DNA of 44,257 bases, taken from Acidimicrobiales bacterium. GTDB taxonomy: Bacteria > Actinomycetota > Acidimicrobiia > Acidimicrobiales > Acidimicrobilacustridaceae. Position 1 is the stretch's first letter. Every line of letters begins with the position of its first letter. A model generated the notes under the pieces. The model saw nothing but the letters and a program-made list of their open reading frames with translations. It did not search any database and was not told the DNA's origin. Below are positions 23,672-32,622 of this stretch, piece by piece. A program made the translations under genes and the position numbers. The stretch spans positions 1-44,257 of the forward strand of contig JALOLR010000024.1 of the NCBI GenBank assembly GCA_025455885.1, read 5' to 3'.

Positions 23672-24253
23672 CTAGGCGCCGGTGAGGGAGGCGTCACCCA
23701 GTCGTCGACGCTCCTCCGCCGAGATCTCGACCCCGGCCGGGGTGAGCAGGTAGACGTGGTTGGCGACCTTGCCCATCTGACCGGCCAGGCCGTAGCAGAG
23801 GCCGCTCGAGAAGTCGATCAGGCGGCGGGACAGGTCGCGGTCGACGCCGGAGAGGTCGAGCACGACGGGCTGGGAGGCCTTGAAGCGGTCGGCGACCTCC
23901 TGGGCCTGGTTGAACGACACCGGGGCCACGAGGTGGGCCTTCACCTGGGGCGTGCGGGGCACGGCCCGCACCCTGGGCTTCGGGGCGTCGTCACCGGGCG
24001 TGGGGAGCGTGCGCACCGCCGGCGGCTCGGTCGGCTCGACGGCGGGGCCCGGGAACGCCGCGGCGGGCGGCGCCGGCACACCCTTCGGGGCCGGCGGACG
24101 TGAACGGGACGGGGCCGCGGACCGGGCGGGCGGCGGACCGGCCGGGCCGCCCTCACGGGCCGGCGCGGCGTCGTCACGGACGTCGCGGTCGTCGTACTCG
24201 TCGTCGGGTCCGAGCCCGAGGTACGTCATGGCCTTGCGCCACGTGTTCGCCAT
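23672..24253 (-). CDS. sepF: Cell division protein SepF
   Basis: A 193-residue FtsZ-anchoring protein. The N-terminal amphipathic membrane-targeting helix is MANTWRKAMTYLGLG. A disordered Pro/Ala/Asp-rich linker (about 20-105) leads to the SepF domain with VKAHLVAPVSFNQAQEVADRFKASQ, VVLDLSG and RRLIDFSSGLCYGLAGQM. In bacteria without FtsA, SepF tethers FtsZ to the membrane, which fits the absence of ftsA here. The ATG at 24253 follows GGAGG at good spacing; the longer upstream frame is not family-like. Confidence 0.95.
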   Translation of the reverse strand: MANTWRKAMTYLGLGPDDEYDDRDVRDDAAPAREGGPAGPPPARSAAPSRSRPPAPKGVPAPPAAAFPGPAVEPTEPPAVRTLPTPGDDAPKPRVRAVPRTPQVKAHLVAPVSFNQAQEVADRFKASQPVVLDLSGVDRDLSRRLIDFSSGLCYGLAGQMGKVANHVYLLTPAGVEISAEERRRLGDASLTGA

Positions 24254-24302
24254 CGAAAGGTCCTCCGTGAACGGCGGATCGCCGTCGTGTGAATCGACGG
24301 AC

Positions 24303-24308
24303 AGGGTA
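24303..24308 (-). promoter_or_regulatory. sepF: Candidate -10 element upstream of sepF
   Basis: TACCCT on the minus strand fits TAnnnT and would give a leader of about 40 bases that includes the GGAGG site. It lies in the 126-base gap between yggS and sepF, the first clear break after ftsZ. Confidence 0.4.
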
Positions 24309-24379
24309 GTGGCTGCGGTCGTGCCCACGGGCCTCGGCGCCCGACTCGAGCCTCGCGACGCCGCGGCCCGCCGCCGAGG

Positions 24380-25045
24380 TCAGGTGCGTGCCGGCCGGGG
24401 CCCGAACAGCCCGGTCCCCACCCGCACCTCGGTCGCCCCCTCTTCGAGGGCCACGTCGAGGTCGTTGCTCATGCCGATGGACCGGTCCTCGACGCCGAGC
24501 TCGTCGGCCAGGTCGACGAGGGCCCGGAAGCCCGGCCGGGCGGCCTCGGGCGGACCCGCCGGGGCGACGCCCATCAACCCGTCGACGGCGAGACCCGCCG
24601 ACCGGGCGCGGGCCACCAGCCCGGCGACGTCACCCATCTCGGCGCCGCCCTTCTGAGCCTCGCCCGAGAGGTTGGCCTGGACGTACACCGAGGCTCCGGG
24701 GGCACGGCGGGCGATCTCGTCGACGAGCTCGGGACGGTCGACGCTCTCCCAGACGGCCACCACCGGCGCCAACCCGCGGACCTTGTTGCGCTGGAGCCGA
24801 CCGAGGAACCGCCAGCGGATTCGGGCGTCGCCGCCCAGCCCGGCGGCTTTGGCCAGGAGCTCCTGGGCGTAGTTCTCGCCCAGGTCGTGGAGCCCGAGGT
24901 CGAGGGCGGCCCGGACCGCGTCCTCGCCGAAGCCCTTCGTCACCGCGACCAACCGGACCGATCGGCCGGGCGCGCCGGTGGCGATGCGGGCGAGCAGCCG
25001 CCGATGGTTGGCCGCGATCGCTTCCCGGTCGAGGGGCACCGTCAC
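24380..25045 (-). CDS. yggS: YggS-family PLP-binding homeostasis protein (PLPBP)
   Basis: A 221-residue single-domain TIM-barrel protein that binds pyridoxal 5'-phosphate and helps PLP homeostasis rather than catalysing a known reaction. RLVAVTKGF carries the PLP lysine K37. GENYAQELLAK, RWRFLGRLQRNK and the C-terminal GMSNDLDVALEEGATEVRVGTGLFG motif (quoted in parts) are family marks. The GTG start overlaps the pgeF stop as GTGA, a translationally coupled pair. The position between ftsZ/pgeF and sepF is conserved in Gram-positive bacteria. Confidence 0.94.
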   Translation of the reverse strand: MTVPLDREAIAANHRRLLARIATGAPGRSVRLVAVTKGFGEDAVRAALDLGLHDLGENYAQELLAKAAGLGGDARIRWRFLGRLQRNKVRGLAPVVAVWESVDRPELVDEIARRAPGASVYVQANLSGEAQKGGAEMGDVAGLVARARSAGLAVDGLMGVAPAGPPEAARPGFRALVDLADELGVEDRSIGMSNDLDVALEEGATEVRVGTGLFGPRPART

Positions 25046-25776
25046 GGACCGTCGCCGGTGCGATCGAGCCAGACCACGAGGGCCTGTCGCCCGGTGTCGG
25101 CCCGCGCCCGGTGGGACCAGTGGCCGGGAGGACCCGAGGGCGGGCCGCCCGCCGGCTCGCCGCACGCCGTGCACGTGGGGTCGGCGGCCACGACCGCCAC
25201 CCCGGCCGCGGCGAGAGCCACCTCGACGCCCCGACGCAGGTCGAGGGCCGGCTCACCCTCCCGGGTCAGGCCGCGCACGGTCGGTCCGAGGAGGTCGACC
25301 ATCGCCGCCAGGCCGTCGTCGCCGAACCGGTAGCACTCGACGCCGATGCAGGGACCGAGGACCGCAGCGATGTCGGTCGCCCCCTGGTGGCGCATCTCGG
25401 TGACCGCGGCCACGAGCACCCCGTCACGCAGACCCCGCCACCCCGCGTGGACGGCCCCGATCAGCCCGTCGCCGGAGACGAGGCCGACCGGTGCGCAGTC
25501 GGCGGTGTGCACGGCGAGTGCGACGTCGGCGCGCGCCGTCACCACCGCGTCGGCGGCACTCCCCGCGACGGCGGCCACGTCGTCGTCGGGACCGAGCGTG
25601 ACCACGGCGGCGCCGTGCACCTGGTCGAGCCACATCCACGGCCGATCGACGACCGCCCGTCGCCGGCCGTCGAGGTCGGCACCGACTTGCCGGACGGAGA
25701 GGTCGCCGTCGGCGACACCGGTGGCCACGATGCGGGCGACGGTCGACGGCCCGGCAGGACCCGACCACTGCCACAT
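25042..25776 (-). CDS. pgeF: Peptidoglycan editing factor PgeF (YfiH/laccase-domain family)
   Basis: A 244-residue YfiH/DUF152 protein, formerly called a polyphenol oxidase. E. coli PgeF removes wrongly incorporated L-serine from peptidoglycan precursors, and relatives act as purine-nucleoside enzymes. Key blocks are LDQVHGAAV (H54), HTADCAPV (C94) and HAGWRGL (H110), the zinc site, plus the C-terminal HWSHRARADTGRQ. Its place right after ftsZ fits a cell-wall quality-control role. It starts 11 bases after the ftsZ stop and overlaps yggS by 4 bases. Confidence 0.92.
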   Translation of the reverse strand: MWQWSGPAGPSTVARIVATGVADGDLSVRQVGADLDGRRRAVVDRPWMWLDQVHGAAVVTLGPDDDVAAVAGSAADAVVTARADVALAVHTADCAPVGLVSGDGLIGAVHAGWRGLRDGVLVAAVTEMRHQGATDIAAVLGPCIGVECYRFGDDGLAAMVDLLGPTVRGLTREGEPALDLRRGVEVALAAAGVAVVAADPTCTACGEPAGGPPSGPPGHWSHRARADTGRQALVVWLDRTGDGP

Positions 25777-25787
25777 CGCCGGCGGGA

Positions 25788-26864
25788 CTACTGGAGGAAC
25801 GACGGCACGTCGAAGTCGTCGTCGCCCTCGCCGTCGACGAGATCGTCGTCGTCCGACGCGAAGACGTCACGGACGGGCGCCTCACCGGCCCGCCCGGCGG
25901 GCCGCTTGTCGCCGTCCCAACGGTCGAATCCGGCGGCGATGACGGTGACCCGGACCTCGTCGCCCATCTCGTCGTCGATGACCGTGCCGAAGATGATGTT
26001 GGCGTCGGGGTGGGCGACGCCGTGGATCACCTCGGCAGCCTCGTTGACCTCGAAGAGCCCGAGATCGCTGCCACCGGCGATCGTGAGCAGGATGCCCCGC
26101 GCCCCCTCGATGGACGCCTCGAGCAGGGGCGAGGAGATGGCGGAACGGGCCGCGGCGAGCGCCCGGCCCTCCCCCGACCCGTAGCCGATCCCCATGAGGG
26201 CCGATCCGGCGTCGCTCATGATCATCTTCACGTCGGCGAAGTCGGTGTTGATGAGGCCCGGAGTCGTGATCAGGTCGGTGATGCCCTGCACGCCCTGGAG
26301 GAGGACCTCGTCGGCCATCTTGAAGGCGTTGAGGACCGAGGTCTTGTCGTTGGAGACGGTGAGCAGCCGGTCGTTCGGGATGACGATGAGGGTGTCGACC
26401 TTCTCCTTGAGCTGCTTGATGCCGGTCTCGGCCTGCACGGCGCGCCGCTTGCCCTCGAAGCCGAACGGACGGGTGACGACGCCGATCGTGAGCGCCCCCA
26501 CGGACTTGGCGATCTCGGCGATGACCGGGGCCGCGCCGGTGCCCGTGCCGCCGCCCTTGCCGGCGGTGATGAAGACCATGTCGGCCCCCTTCAGGGCCTC
26601 CTCGAGCTCCTCGGTGTGGGCCTGGGCGGCGGCCTTGCCGACCTCGGGGTCGCTGCCGGCTCCCAGGCCGCGGGTGAGCTCCCGTCCGATGTCGAGCTTC
26701 ACGTCGGCGTCACTCATGAGCAGGGCCTGCGCATCGGTGTTGACGGCGATGAACTCGACGCCCTTCAGCCCCGCGTCGATCATCCGGTTGACGGCGTTGA
26801 CACCACCGCCGCCGACACCGACGACCTTGATGACCGCAAGGTAGTTCTGCGGGTTGGCGGCCAT
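25788..26864 (-). CDS. ftsZ: Cell division protein FtsZ
   Basis: The tubulin-like GTPase that forms the Z-ring; 358 residues. The N-terminal GTP-binding domain has [21 protein letters not shown] and the tubulin signature GGGTGTG at 104-110. The synergy loop NTDFAD is at 206-211. The C-terminal linker is short and acidic, and the protein ends [10 protein letters not shown], the conserved peptide that binds SepF and other partners. The ATG at 26864 has GAGGAG upstream. It is the most downstream gene of the mraZ-to-ftsZ block, separated from ftsQ by 190 bases. Confidence 0.98.
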   Translation of the reverse strand: MAANPQNYLAVIKVVGVGGGGVNAVNRMIDAGLKGVEFIAVNTDAQALLMSDADVKLDIGRELTRGLGAGSDPEVGKAAAQAHTEELEEALKGADMVFITAGKGGGTGTGAAPVIAEIAKSVGALTIGVVTRPFGFEGKRRAVQAETGIKQLKEKVDTLIVIPNDRLLTVSNDKTSVLNAFKMADEVLLQGVQGITDLITTPGLINTDFADVKMIMSDAGSALMGIGYGSGEGRALAAARSAISSPLLEASIEGARGILLTIAGGSDLGLFEVNEAAEVIHGVAHPDANIIFGTVIDDEMGDEVRVTVIAAGFDRWDGDKRPAGRAGEAPVRDVFASDDDDLVDGEGDDDFDVPSFLQ

Positions 26865-27054
26865 GGGCCTCTCCTCTACGGGGTGGTTGGACATGCGATC
26901 GTTCTCGACGGCGCTGCGAGGTCGGACCCGTGGGGCCGGCCGGGGCCGGTCGTCGTGTCGACCTCACGTGGATGGTGAGAGTGGCCAGAGGTTACCTGAC
27001 CCCCCTGGTCGGCCCGGGTATCTCGGCAGCGGCACCGGACCGCGCTCGGCGAGC
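26865..27054 (-). other. ftsQ-ftsZ intergenic region
   Basis: This is the widest gap inside the minus-strand cluster between ftsQ and sepF, so ftsZ probably has its own promoter. A TAACCT on the minus strand (26989-26994) fits TAnnnT but lacks a -35 match. A GC-rich GGGGCCGGCCGGGGCCGG stretch near 26933 could fold. I see no gene in it. Confidence 0.4.
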
Positions 27055-27855
27055 TCACTGGCGGGTCACCGTGGGGAGGTCGGGGACGCGCAGACCGACG
27101 GTGAGCAGCCCGGTGGGATCGACCTGGGAGAGCACGGTGACGAGCGACGCCAGCTTGGCGGGGAGCTCGGTGGGCGGACCGAGGTCGGCGCCGCCCTGCG
27201 GGAGGAGCGTGAGGCTCAGCTGCCCGCCCGACCAGACCGCGATGTTGGCCAGCCGGGCCCGCAGGCCGGGAGAGGCGATCGTGGCCACCTCCAGGGCCCC
27301 GGCGGCGTCGGGGCCGAGGGTGGCGCCCGGTTCGGGGGCGACGACCCCCACGATCGGGAGCAGCGGCGCCTCCACCGGCAGCGGCTCCTCCGCCGGCACC
27401 ACCGCGAGCACCCGGCCCGTGGTGTCGACGAGCGCCTGGGCCCCGGTCTCGGTGGCCACGGTGGCCACCGGCGTCCGCTCGACGACGGTCATCACCACCT
27501 CGCCGCCCCAGCGCCGCTCCACGTCGACGGACTCGACCCACGGGAGGGCCTCGACGGCCCGGGTCGCGCTCGCCTGGTCGAGACCGGCGAGCGGGGCACC
27601 GGGACGTAGGCCCGAGGCGAGGACCACCTGGTCGGCCCCGGTGCGATCGGCGCCCCGGACCTCGATGGAATCAACATCGAGGAGGGGCGTCCTCGTGGCG
27701 TACCAACCTGCGGCGACGAGGGCCAGCACGCCGAGGACCAAGGCCAGGCGACGCCACCGGCGGCGGCGGCCGTGGGCCACCACGGCGTCACGACGGGCTG
27801 CGATGCGGGGGTCGACCCCGGGATCGGCGACCGGTTCGGCGACGGCGGCGCTCAT
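27055..27855 (-). CDS. ftsQ: Cell division protein FtsQ (DivIB)
   Basis: A 266-residue bitopic membrane protein. A basic cytoplasmic N-terminus (HGRRRRWRRLA) precedes one membrane helix (LALVLGVLALVAAGWYA). The POTRA domain follows (LLDVDSIEVRGADRTGADQVVLASG in parts), with a second FtsQ-type beta domain after VERTPVATV. It links FtsL/FtsB-type partners to the septal synthase. The ATG overlaps the murB stop as ATGA, and upstream in-frame codons belong to murB's shadow. The order murB-ftsQ-ftsZ is common. Confidence 0.92.
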   Translation of the reverse strand: MSAAVAEPVADPGVDPRIAARRDAVVAHGRRRRWRRLALVLGVLALVAAGWYATRTPLLDVDSIEVRGADRTGADQVVLASGLRPGAPLAGLDQASATRAVEALPWVESVDVERRWGGEVVMTVVERTPVATVATETGAQALVDTTGRVLAVVPAEEPLPVEAPLLPIVGVVAPEPGATLGPDAAGALEVATIASPGLRARLANIAVWSGGQLSLTLLPQGGADLGPPTELPAKLASLVTVLSQVDPTGLLTVGLRVPDLPTVTRQ

Positions 27856-28850
27856 GAGCCGGTCCCTGCGCCGCCGTCGACCGAGCCGTCGTCGACCGAG
27901 CCGCCGGCGCTCCGCACCGTCTCGGCGGGGAAGCCGACCATGCGCGTCTCGGCATGGAGCTCGACCCCGGTCCCGGCCGCGACGGCGGCCCGGACCTCGG
28001 CCATCAGCGCGACGACGTCGTCGGCCGAGCCGCCGTCGTCGACCTGGATGAAGTTGGCGTGCTTGGTGGACACCTGGGCGCTGCCCACCCGGCGGCCCTT
28101 CGCCCCGACGGCGTCGATGAGCCGCCCTGCGGAGTCGCCGGGCGGGTTGGTGAACACCGAGCCGGCGTTCGCGCCCCCGGGCTGGTTCGCCCGTCGCCAC
28201 CGCACGATGTCGGCCAGCTCGGCCTCGCCGGTCGCCGTCGTGCCGGGGGCCAGCTCGAGCTCGGCGGCCAGCACGACCTGGTCGCGGCGCAGCCGGGAAC
28301 GGCGGTAGCCGAGTTCGAGGGCGTCGGCGGGCACCCACCCATCCTCGCCGTCGTGCAGGTCGAGCACGTGGACCCTCCGCAGCGACGCCGCCATGTCCGA
28401 TCCGTGACCACCGGCGTTCATCCGGACCGCCCCGCCGATCGAGCCCGGGACGCCCACGGCCCACTCGAAGCCGGTCAGACCCGCAGCGACGGTCCGGCGC
28501 GCCACCACGGGGAGGCTCGCCGCTCCGCCGGCGGTCACGGTGGTCCCGTCGATCCGAACCTGCGCGAGGTCGTCACCGAGGGTGACGGCGATCCCCGGGA
28601 ACCCGGCGTCGGCCACGAGCAGGTTCGACCCGCGACCGACGACCAGCACCGGCACGCCGGCCCGGACCGCCTCTGCGACGACCCGCAGCTCCGCGACCGT
28701 GACCCCCTCGACGAGCAGGGCGGCCCGACCCCCCACCCGGTAGGTGGTGAGGGGACCGACGGCGGCGGCGCGCCGTGCCCTCGAGCCGAGGCGCTCGGCC
28801 ACCGCGACGACGACGGCGTCGGTGGCCGCGTTCACCGGGCCACCCCGCAC
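27852..28850 (-). CDS. murB: UDP-N-acetylenolpyruvoylglucosamine reductase
   Basis: A 332-residue FAD-dependent enzyme that reduces enolpyruvyl-UDP-GlcNAc to UDP-MurNAc with NADPH. Visible are TTYRVGG, the FAD-binding GRGSNLLVAD, GVPGSIGGAVRMNAG, the catalytic Ser in NAGSVFTNP, LIDAVGAKG, and the terminal AETRMVGF with the catalytic Glu. A disordered Gly/Asp/Ser tail ends the protein. The GTG at 28850 is used here; a second GTG five codons later (VNAATD) is equally possible. It starts 4 bases after the murC stop. Confidence 0.95.
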   Translation of the reverse strand: MRGGPVNAATDAVVVAVAERLGSRARRAAAVGPLTTYRVGGRAALLVEGVTVAELRVVAEAVRAGVPVLVVGRGSNLLVADAGFPGIAVTLGDDLAQVRIDGTTVTAGGAASLPVVARRTVAAGLTGFEWAVGVPGSIGGAVRMNAGGHGSDMAASLRRVHVLDLHDGEDGWVPADALELGYRRSRLRRDQVVLAAELELAPGTTATGEAELADIVRWRRANQPGGANAGSVFTNPPGDSAGRLIDAVGAKGRRVGSAQVSTKHANFIQVDDGGSADDVVALMAEVRAAVAAGTGVELHAETRMVGFPAETVRSAGGSVDDGSVDGGAGTGS

Positions 28851-28854
28851 CGGG

Positions 28855-30336
28855 TCACGATGACGGAGGGCCGGCGTCGGCGAGCAGGTCGATCACGTCG
28901 TCGGGCACGACCGTGAGGTCACCGGCGCCCAGCGTCAGGCACAGGTCACCGGGGCGGAGCCGCCCGGCGAGGTACTCCACGAGCTCCGCTCGACGGGGGA
29001 GGTAGGCCACCGCCCGGAAGGGGTGAGTGTCGAGCACGGCGTCCACGATCAGTTTGCCGCTGATCCCGGGCCGGGGTGTCTCGCCCGAGGGGTAGACGTC
29101 GGTGACGACCACTGCGTCGGCATCGGCGAAGGCGTCCCCGAAGTCCTGCCACAGCGCGGCGGTGCGGCTGTAGCGATGCGGTTGGAAGACGGCGACGACC
29201 CGCCCCCACCCCCCGTCCCGGCCGGCCTCCACCGCCGCGGTGACCTCGGTGGGGAGGTGGGCGTAGTCGTCGACGAAGGTCACGCCTCCCGCCTCACCCC
29301 GGAACTGGAAGCGGCGCGCCACGCCCGCGAACCGCCCGAGGGCGGCGGTGACCGCGGCGAAGTCCACGCCGAGCTCGGTGGCCATCGCCACCGCTGCGCA
29401 GGCGTTGCGGGCGTTGTGGGCGCCCGGCACCGGGAGGTGCACCTCCCCGAGGTCGACATCGCGGTGCACGACGGAGAACCGGACGCCGCCCCGCCCGCTG
29501 CGCAGCCGCTCGAGGCGGTAGTCGGCGTCCGGCGCCGTGCCGTAGCTGACGGCCCCTGCGACCCGCCCGAGGTCGGCGGCGACGGGATCGTCGGCGCAGA
29601 CCACACGCGGACCGGGCGTCCCCTCGAGGAAGTCGGCGAAGGCCCGATGGAGAGCCTCCACCGACCCGTGGAACTCGAGGTGATCGGGCTCGACGTTGGT
29701 CACGATCGCCCCGTGGCGGGGCAGCGCGAACCCGGAGCCGTCGCTCTCGTCCGCCTCGATGACGAACCAGTCGCCACGATCCCAGGCCGCACCGGACCCG
29801 ATCTCGTTGACGTCGCCGCCGATGATGAACGAGGGGTGGGCCCCGGCCTCGACGAGCACGAGGGCCAGCATCGAGGACGTGGTGGTCTTGCCGTGGGTGC
29901 CGGCGACCGCGAGCGCCCGCCGGGTCGCGGCGATCGCGGCGAGCAGCTCGGCCCGGCGAACGACGGGGATGCCGGACGCCTCCGCAGCGCGGACCTCGAG
30001 GTTGTGGGGCGGGATGGCCGTCGAGATCGCCACGAAGTCGACGCCCTCGGGGAGGTTGGCGGCGGCGTGGCCGACGGTGACATCGACGCCGAGGGCCCGG
30101 AGTCGCTCCAGCCCTGTGGACGCCTTGAGGTCGCTCCCCGAGACGGTGTGGCCCATCGCCACGAGGACCTCGGCGATGGCGCTCATCCCTGCGCCGCCGA
30201 CGCCGATGACGTGCACGACCTGCGGTCGGGAGAGGTCGAGGCGCGACGCCGCCTCGGCGATGGCGGCGGCGGCGATCGTCGCCGGCGCCTCGGGTCGGTC
30301 GACGCCCCCGACGGGGCGAGGGGGATCAGCGGGCAC
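28855..30336 (-). CDS. murC: UDP-N-acetylmuramate-L-alanine ligase
   Basis: A 493-residue Mur ligase that adds L-alanine to UDP-MurNAc in the cytoplasm using ATP. The N-terminal Rossmann domain has VIGVGGAGMSAIAEVL. The ATP loop GTHGKTT is at 146-152, with EADESDGSG and TNVEPDHLEFHG next. The C-terminal domain has DDYAHLPTEV and FQPHRYSRT. The GTG start overlaps the murG end by 11 bases. About 35 residues before the Rossmann domain are longer than usual, so a later internal start is possible. Confidence 0.96.
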   Translation of the reverse strand: MPADPPRPVGGVDRPEAPATIAAAAIAEAASRLDLSRPQVVHVIGVGGAGMSAIAEVLVAMGHTVSGSDLKASTGLERLRALGVDVTVGHAAANLPEGVDFVAISTAIPPHNLEVRAAEASGIPVVRRAELLAAIAATRRALAVAGTHGKTTTSSMLALVLVEAGAHPSFIIGGDVNEIGSGAAWDRGDWFVIEADESDGSGFALPRHGAIVTNVEPDHLEFHGSVEALHRAFADFLEGTPGPRVVCADDPVAADLGRVAGAVSYGTAPDADYRLERLRSGRGGVRFSVVHRDVDLGEVHLPVPGAHNARNACAAVAMATELGVDFAAVTAALGRFAGVARRFQFRGEAGGVTFVDDYAHLPTEVTAAVEAGRDGGWGRVVAVFQPHRYSRTAALWQDFGDAFADADAVVVTDVYPSGETPRPGISGKLIVDAVLDTHPFRAVAYLPRRAELVEYLAGRLRPGDLCLTLGAGDLTVVPDDVIDLLADAGPPSS

Positions 30337-31453
30337 GGACGGCGTGCTCCTCCACGAGGTCGGCCACCCGTTCGGCGGCGTCGGGTCGGGCCAGGCTACG
30401 GGCGGCGGCCCCCATGTCGGCCAGGCGTGACGGCTCGTCGATCAGGGGGGTCACCTCGGCGAGGAGGCGTGGCCCGTCGAGCTCGGCGTCGGGCACGAGC
30501 ACGGCCCCCCCCGCCCGGACGAGCGGGCGGGCGTTGGCGGTCTGGTGGTCCCGGGGCGCGGCGGGGAAGGGGACGAGCACGGAGGCGAGACCCACGTCGG
30601 CCAGCTCGGCGACCGTCGTGCCCCCTGACCGACCGATGAGCAGGTCGCTGGCGGTGAGCACGAGGTCCATCCGGTCCTCGTAGCGGATCCGTTGATAGGT
30701 CAGGCCGGCGAGCTCGGGCGGAGGGCCCATCGCATCGAAGTCCCGGGTGCCCACGACGTGGCGGAGGGCGAGGTCGCCCCGGCCGGCCCAGGCGGGCAGG
30801 GCCTCGAGCACGGCGGCGTTGACCCGGGTCGAGCCGAGCGAGCCGGTCACGACCGAGACGACGGTGGCGTCGAGGGGCAGGCCGAGCGCGCGGCGGGCGT
30901 CGTCGCGACCGCCGACGCGATCGACGGCCAGCACTTCGGGCCGGACGGGGTTCCCGGTGACGACCTTGCGGGGGAGGTCGGTCTCGGGGAAGGGCACCGC
31001 ACAGGCCCGGGCGAAGCGGCCGGCCAGACGGTTCGCGGCGCCGGCGCGGGCGTTCTGCTCGGTGACCACGACCGGGACCCGCCAGAGCCAGGCTCCGACG
31101 ACACAGGCCACGCTGGCGTACCCGCCGAGGGTGAGCACGACCGCCGGCCGCAGGCGGCGCACGAGGAACACGGCCTGCCAGACCGCCCGCAGGAGGCCCC
31201 ACGCCGCGCCGACGTTGGCAAGGGTGACCTGCCGTCGGATCCCCCGCCCGGGCAGCAGCGTCGCCCCGAACCCGGCTTCGGGGACGAGGCGCGCCTCGAG
31301 GCCCCGGGCGCTCCCCACGAAGTGGATGCTCCCTGTGTCGTGGCCCCGTGCCACCAGCGCCCGGGCCACTGCCAACCCGGGCAGCACGTGACCGGCCGTG
31401 CCGCCACCGGCGATGACGGCCCAACAGCCCGAGGCCGGCGACCGGCCTCCCAT
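30326..31453 (-). CDS. murG: MurG, lipid II synthase (GlcNAc transferase)
   Basis: A 375-residue GT-B glycosyltransferase that moves GlcNAc from UDP-GlcNAc to lipid I on the inner membrane face. The N-terminal glycine-rich loop is AGGGTAGHVLPGLAVA. ILTLGGYAS-like VLTLGGYAS, EQNARAGAANR and GNPVRPEV are conserved blocks. In the second half, the usual GGSxGA loop reads TGSLGSTRVN, a mild variant, and RSGGTTVAELA plus HQTANA complete the donor site. The ATG overlaps the ftsW stop by one base (TGATG). Confidence 0.95.
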   Translation of the reverse strand: MGGRSPASGCWAVIAGGGTAGHVLPGLAVARALVARGHDTGSIHFVGSARGLEARLVPEAGFGATLLPGRGIRRQVTLANVGAAWGLLRAVWQAVFLVRRLRPAVVLTLGGYASVACVVGAWLWRVPVVVTEQNARAGAANRLAGRFARACAVPFPETDLPRKVVTGNPVRPEVLAVDRVGGRDDARRALGLPLDATVVSVVTGSLGSTRVNAAVLEALPAWAGRGDLALRHVVGTRDFDAMGPPPELAGLTYQRIRYEDRMDLVLTASDLLIGRSGGTTVAELADVGLASVLVPFPAAPRDHQTANARPLVRAGGAVLVPDAELDGPRLLAEVTPLIDEPSRLADMGAAARSLARPDAAERVADLVEEHAVRAR

Positions 31454-32622
31454 CACCGGCCCTGTCGGGCGATGTTCAAGAGGAGCCCTGCGGCGATCAT
31501 GGTGAACAACAACGACGATCCGCCCGCCGACACGTAGGGCAGCGGCACACCGGTGATCGGGAGCACCCCGACCACCGCGCCGATGTTCACGAAGGCCTGC
31601 ACGAGGATCCAGGCGGTGACGCCGGTGGCGACGAGCATCCCGAAACGGTCGGGGGCCCGCAGCGCGGTGCGCACCCCGAGCAGCCCGAACGCGACCAGGA
31701 GCCCGACCACTGCGAGCGCGCCGATGAGGCCGAGCTCTTCGCCGATGATGGCGTAGATGAAGTCCGTGTGGGCCTCGGGGAGGAACCCCCACTTGGCCCG
31801 GCCCTCGCCGAGCCCCGTGCCGAAGAGGCCGCCGTTGGCGAGGCCGGTCTGGCTCTGGACGGTCTGGAAGCCGGTGTTCAACGGGTCGGCCCACGGGTCC
31901 ACGAAGGCCATCAACCGGCGGAAGCGGTACGGCTCCACCAACGCCAGCCCCACTGCTCCCGCGCTCAGGATCCCCACCGTCACACCGAGCGGGCGCAGCG
32001 GCGTGCCGGCCACGAAGAGCATGGCGAGCACGATGGCGCCGAGGATGATGGTCGTGCCGAGGTTCGGCTGCAGGAGGAACAGCACGGCGACGACGGCGAA
32101 GACCACCATCACCGGCTGGAGGCCGAGACGCCAGTCCCGGACCCGGTCGCCACGGCGGGCGAGGAGGTCGGCCACGAAGAGCACGACGGTGAGCTTGGCC
32201 ATCTCCGAGGGCTGGATCCGCAGCTGCCCGAAGCCCAACCAGCGGGACGCGCCGTTGACGCTCACCCCCAGCCCGGGGACGAGGACGAGGACCAGCAGGC
32301 CGAGGGACACGAGCAGGAGCGGCGTGGTGATCCGCCGCCAACGGCGGTAGTCGACCCGCAGGGTGACGAGGAGGGCCACCGAGCCGAGCGCCAGCCAGAT
32401 GAACTGGCGTTGGAACTGGTACCAGGGGCTGCCGTACTCGTAGAGCGCGGTGACCGCCGAGGCCGACAGCACCATGACCAGGCCGATGAGGTTCAGTACG
32501 ACGACGATCGCGAAGAGCCAGGCGAAGGTGCCCCGGGTCTTCGGGGTCGCCTCGGGGGCGGCGGCCCGCGCGGTTCCGGTGCGGGACCGGGTCCGGCGAG
32601 GCGCTCGCAACGGGACCGTCAC
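31453..32622 (-). CDS. ftsW: FtsW, septal peptidoglycan glycosyltransferase (SEDS)
   Basis: A 389-residue SEDS-family polytopic membrane protein with about ten helices. It polymerises lipid II at the septum together with FtsI. RIQPSEMAKL, the long loop FQTVQSQTGLANGGLFGTGLGEG (quoted in parts), HTDFIYAIIGEELG with the catalytic Asp, and PLPYVSAGGSSLL are all present. A basic cytoplasmic N-terminus (~35 residues) precedes the first helix. The GTG start overlaps the murD stop as GTGA; the long upstream frame is a murD shadow. Confidence 0.95.
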   Translation of the reverse strand: MTVPLRAPRRTRSRTGTARAAAPEATPKTRGTFAWLFAIVVVLNLIGLVMVLSASAVTALYEYGSPWYQFQRQFIWLALGSVALLVTLRVDYRRWRRITTPLLLVSLGLLVLVLVPGLGVSVNGASRWLGFGQLRIQPSEMAKLTVVLFVADLLARRGDRVRDWRLGLQPVMVVFAVVAVLFLLQPNLGTTIILGAIVLAMLFVAGTPLRPLGVTVGILSAGAVGLALVEPYRFRRLMAFVDPWADPLNTGFQTVQSQTGLANGGLFGTGLGEGRAKWGFLPEAHTDFIYAIIGEELGLIGALAVVGLLVAFGLLGVRTALRAPDRFGMLVATGVTAWILVQAFVNIGAVVGVLPITGVPLPYVSAGGSSLLFTMIAAGLLLNIARQGR